A stretch of DNA of 9,039 nt from an uncultured Eubacterium sp. (GTDB lineage: Bacteria > Bacillota > Clostridia > Lachnospirales > Lachnospiraceae). Shown here one piece after another: positions 6,944 through 9,039 of this stretch; position 1 is the first letter of the stretch, and each line of letters begins with the position of its first letter. The stretch is from assembly GCA_946611445.1 (NCBI GenBank), contig CAMODP010000072.1, forward strand, positions 1-9,039, given 5' to 3'. The position numbers were made by a program, and so were the translations under genes. The notes beneath the pieces were generated by a model. The model did not search any database. It was not told the DNA's origin and saw nothing but the letters and a program-made list of their open reading frames with translations.

Positions 6944-8452
6944 ATGAACAGAAAAAAGCGATTTGTTTACAATACATCATTCTCCATGATCCGGCAGATG
7001 GTCACAGTTATCTGCGGCTTTATTCTGCCGCGGCTTTTTCTGACACGGTTCGGGTCAGGAGTAAACGGGCTGGTTTCCTCCATCACACAGTTTCTGATCA
7101 TCGCCAATGTATTCGATGCCGGCATGGGGGTAGTGCTGCAGGCCTGCCTGTTTAAACCCCTGGCAGACGGAGATATGCGGGCGGTGAGCCGTGTGCTGAC
7201 CTCCGGCCAGCGTTTTTATTACCGGATTCTGGCGGTCTTCCTCGTTTTTGTCGGTGGACTGACCGTATTGTATCCTCTGTTTGTGACAGATTTCGGATAT
7301 GTGTATACGGCGACGCTGATTCTGGCGATCGCCCTTTCCTCAGTGGGCCAGTACGGCTTTGGCGTTACCAACAGCGTATTGCTGGAGGCGGATCAGAAGG
7401 GGTATATCAATCAGATCTCTTCCATGATCACGATCATCCTGAACACTGCCGTTTCCGCGCTGCTGATTCAACTGGGCGCCTCTGTCCAGCTGGTGAAGCT
7501 GTCCACGTCCATCCTGTATCTGCTGCGTCCGCTGTATCTTCTGCATTACGTGCGGCGGCACTATCAGATCAACTGGCACGAACCATACGATGCGGATCCG
7601 GTCACACAGAAATGGAACGGCTTTGCCCAGCACATGGCCAATATTGTCAACATGAATACGGACATGGTGGTTCTGACGCTCTTTTCTTCGCTGGAGCAGG
7701 TGTCCGTCTACAGCGTATATTTTCTGGTGGTCCACGGCATCGAGCTGGTCGTGGAGTCAACGGTAAACGGGACAAGGGCTTTGCTCGGGGATATGTATGC
7801 CCGCAGGGAAATCCGGCTGCTGAATGATGCTTTTGACAAGATAGAGTGGGCGATCCACATGGAAGTAATTCTGCTGTACACGATTGCGGCGGAAGTAATT
7901 GTGCCCTTTGTCATGGTGTATACAAGAGATGTTACAGACGCGGAATACAGGGCGCCTCTTTTTGCCCTGCTGCTGTGCCTGGCCTACTGCGCCTACTGCA
8001 TACGCATGCCGTATTTCGCGGTGATCAAGTCTGCCGGCCATTTCCGGCAGACACAGACCTCTTCGCTGATCGAAGCAGGCATCAACATATCTGTTTCGCT
8101 GCTGATGGTCTGGCGGCTGGGGATCGTCGGCGTCGCCATAGGCACACTGGCCGCGATGGTCTACCGCACGCTCTACCTGGTGTGGTACCTGAGCAGAGAC
8201 ATCATGATGCGCCCGATGGGAAAGTTCTGGAAAAGCATTGCGATTGACGCCCTCACAGCAGTTCTGATGGCTGCCGGGACATTCCGCATGATCCATGACT
8301 GCACCGGCTATTTCCAGTGGTTCCTCATGTCTCTGGGCATCGGCCTGGTGTCACTGATCATCTGTATTCTGGTGAATATTGTTTTTAACCGCGCATATGT
8401 GCGCTACCTGGCCGGCATAATGCGGCGCAGGCTGGGACACAGGAGGACCTGA
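6944..8452 (+). CDS. Wzx-type lipid-linked oligosaccharide flippase (MOP superfamily)
   Basis: This 502-residue, strongly hydrophobic protein has about 12 or more membrane segments, the first ones at about 13-33, 42-60, 92-111, 119-137, 156-178 and 182-199. The N-terminus (positively charged MNRKKRF, then a helix with ICGFILPRLFLTRFGSGVNG) is characteristic of polysaccharide-export flippases of the MOP superfamily in Firmicutes, and the length is typical. It would move the undecaprenyl-linked repeat unit from the cytoplasmic to the outer face, between the glycosyltransferases and the polymerase or ligase. A Wzy polymerase is less likely: the N-terminal pattern is flippase-like and I see no large extracytoplasmic loop. 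The start is ATG 6944 with a weak ribosome site. The stop is followed 2 nt later by the next ATG, so these two genes form a unit. Confidence 0.88.
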   Translation: MNRKKRFVYNTSFSMIRQMVTVICGFILPRLFLTRFGSGVNGLVSSITQFLIIANVFDAGMGVVLQACLFKPLADGDMRAVSRVLTSGQRFYYRILAVFLVFVGGLTVLYPLFVTDFGYVYTATLILAIALSSVGQYGFGVTNSVLLEADQKGYINQISSMITIILNTAVSALLIQLGASVQLVKLSTSILYLLRPLYLLHYVRRHYQINWHEPYDADPVTQKWNGFAQHMANIVNMNTDMVVLTLFSSLEQVSVYSVYFLVVHGIELVVESTVNGTRALLGDMYARREIRLLNDAFDKIEWAIHMEVILLYTIAAEVIVPFVMVYTRDVTDAEYRAPLFALLLCLAYCAYCIRMPYFAVIKSAGHFRQTQTSSLIEAGINISVSLLMVWRLGIVGVAIGTLAAMVYRTLYLVWYLSRDIMMRPMGKFWKSIAIDALTAVLMAAGTFRMIHDCTGYFQWFLMSLGIGLVSLIICILVNIVFNRAYVRYLAGIMRRRLGHRRT

Positions 8453-8454
8453 GA

Positions 8455-8946
8455 ATGAAAAAATATACGCTGAAAGAACAGATCAAGGACAACTTTTACC
8501 TGCGGTGGATCCAGCATCAGATCAAATATGTCATACCGGCCAAAGTTCTGGGAGACCGCAGGATTATTGAAAAAAAATACCTGGAAAGAATGGGATACCG
8601 TCCTGACCTGGATCACCCGAAACGGCTGAATGAGAAACTGCAGTGGCTCAAACTGCATGACCGCCGGCCGTTCTGTACCATGTGCGCGGACAAGTACCGG
8701 GTGCGCGAGTACCTGAAAAAGAATTTCGGATGTTATCTCAAAATCTTCCTGTTCTTTGCGATAGCATCCATCTGCGTCGAGCTGGGCGCAAAGATGGTCG
8801 GGGCAGACACGACGCTGCAGATCATGGGTGTGGATATCTTAGGCGCCAACATCAGCGTTAAGGGCATCCCGATCCTGCTGACGAACCTCATCGGCGTTTT
8901 CATGATGTTCCAGTCAACAGCCCTGATCAATGAAGTAATAGATTAA
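8455..8946 (+). CDS. TupA-like ATP-grasp fragment fused in frame to an unrelated hydrophobic tail
   Basis: The ORF is 163 residues, starting 2 nt after the flippase stop with AGGAGG (8441-8446) 8 nt upstream. Residues 1 to about 92 match the N-terminal part of TupA-like ATP-grasp proteins (PF14305), which occur in polysaccharide loci; LNEKLQWLKLHDRRP (58-72) followed by ADKYRVREYL (78-87) is diagnostic. Family members are usually about 280-320 residues, and the ATP-grasp catalytic part should follow. Instead, from about residue 93 the sequence becomes hydrophobic, with helices at about 97-113 and 139-157, and ends ALINEVID. I do not recognise this tail as any ATP-grasp segment. The first part is therefore a truncated and presumably inactive enzyme. 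The tail has no convincing start of its own (the in-frame ATG 8794 lacks a ribosome site), so it too looks truncated at its N-terminus. Confidence 0.7.
   Translation: MKKYTLKEQIKDNFYLRWIQHQIKYVIPAKVLGDRRIIEKKYLERMGYRPDLDHPKRLNEKLQWLKLHDRRPFCTMCADKYRVREYLKKNFGCYLKIFLFFAIASICVELGAKMVGADTTLQIMGVDILGANISVKGIPILLTNLIGVFMMFQSTALINEVID
8722..8742. other. Putative recombination or assembly junction
   Basis: Family resemblance to TupA-like ATP-grasp proteins ends at about Gly92 (8728-8730), and the unknown hydrophobic sequence begins at about Cys93 (8731). No direct or inverted repeat, integrase site or insertion-sequence end is visible at the boundary. The position is estimated from remembered family motifs, so it could be off by some codons. 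Confidence 0.5.
8731..8946 (+). other. 3' remnant of an unidentified small membrane protein gene, probably of a conjugative element
   Basis: The 71 residues here include two likely membrane helices joined by a more polar linker with alternating hydrophobic residues (QIMGVDILGANISVKG). Small two-helix membrane proteins are common just upstream of PrgI-like genes in conjugative modules of Firmicutes. This placement, rather than recognised homology, is the reason for the tentative assignment. The stop at 8944-8946 is followed by the strong ribosome site of the next gene. Confidence 0.4.
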
Positions 8947-8964
8947 AAGGGGAGGCATAAATCT

Positions 8965-9039
8965 ATGATAGAAGTCGAAATGTCAAAAGACATCCGGGAA
9001 TTCGAGCCGAAAGTCCTGGGCCCGCTGACCAAACGGCAG
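8965..9039 (+). CDS. PrgI-like conjugation protein (N-terminal 25 residues)
   Basis: An ATG at 8965 follows AAGGGGAGG (8947-8955) with 9-nt spacing and opens a frame to the right edge. The visible residues contain MSKDIREFEPKVLGPLTKRQ. The pattern 'KD(I/L)...K...LTKRQ' resembles the start of PrgI-family proteins, small membrane proteins of Gram-positive type IV secretion (conjugation) systems, normally encoded next to a VirB4-like ATPase. The usual membrane helices would lie just beyond the edge. With only 25 residues the assignment is tentative. It lies 18 nt after the hydrophobic tail ORF and appears co-transcribed with it. It has no evident link to polysaccharide synthesis. Confidence 0.5.
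   Translation, partial: MIEVEMSKDIREFEPKVLGPLTKRQ

Noticed and set aside
8700..8760. Insertion-sequence end or attachment site at the TupA junction.
   Set aside because: No terminal inverted repeat, target duplication or tRNA-like sequence is visible there, so only a junction of unknown cause is claimed.
8794..8946. Independent small gene starting at ATG 8794.
   Set aside because: No ribosome binding site precedes it, and it would omit the first hydrophobic helix, so the tail is better described as a remnant of a longer frame.
1..9039. CRISPR array, tRNA or rRNA genes.
   Set aside because: The only regular repeat is the coding 15-nt array without spacers, and no cloverleaf or rRNA-like sequence was noticed.

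Overview
The window looks like a surface-polysaccharide (capsule or wall glycopolymer) biosynthesis locus from a Gram-positive Clostridia-type bacterium. It probably comes from a fairly GC-rich member of the Lachnospiraceae or a close relative. This is inferred from the LytR-CpsA-Psr ligase, strong Gram-positive ribosome binding sites, TTG and GTG starts, and sigma-A-like promoters. No rRNA or marker gene is present, so the taxonomy is only a guess.

Layout. Bases 2-1039 hold the C-terminal part of a COG5610-type (predicted HAD-superfamily hydrolase) protein, cut by the left edge. It overlaps by 4 nt a rhamnosyltransferase-like GT2 enzyme (1036-1935). A well-formed promoter (TTGCCA-17-TATAAT, extended -10) lies across the 3' end of that gene and leads into a 105-nt gap. 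Next comes a TTG-started LCP-family glycopolymer-peptidoglycan ligase (2041-3600), whose secreted tail carries ten pentapeptide repeats. It is followed 11 nt later by a polyprenyl-phosphate sugar-1-phosphate transferase, the priming enzyme (3612-4991), and, with a 4-nt overlap, by a second GT2 enzyme (4988-5836). A third GT2 gene lies on the minus strand (6832-5867). It converges on the second across a 30-nt gap containing a hairpin and has its own promoter in the 111-nt divergent region. On the other side of that region starts a Wzx-type flippase (6944-8452), followed closely by a TupA-like ATP-grasp gene start (8455).

How they work together (inferred from families): the priming enzyme loads a sugar phosphate onto undecaprenyl phosphate, the three GT2 enzymes extend the repeat unit, the flippase exports it, and the LCP protein attaches the finished polymer to peptidoglycan. 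No Wzy polymerase or chain-length regulator is visible.

The most unusual part is the right end. The TupA-like reading frame stops resembling its family after about 92 residues (near base 8730). It continues in frame into an unrelated two-helix hydrophobic tail, and 18 nt later a gene begins whose 25 visible residues resemble PrgI proteins of conjugative elements. This is either a real recombination junction between the polysaccharide locus and a conjugative element, or an assembly chimera; the sequence alone cannot decide. Apart from that junction, the window reads as a recognisable polysaccharide locus, and I do not see a clearly new system.
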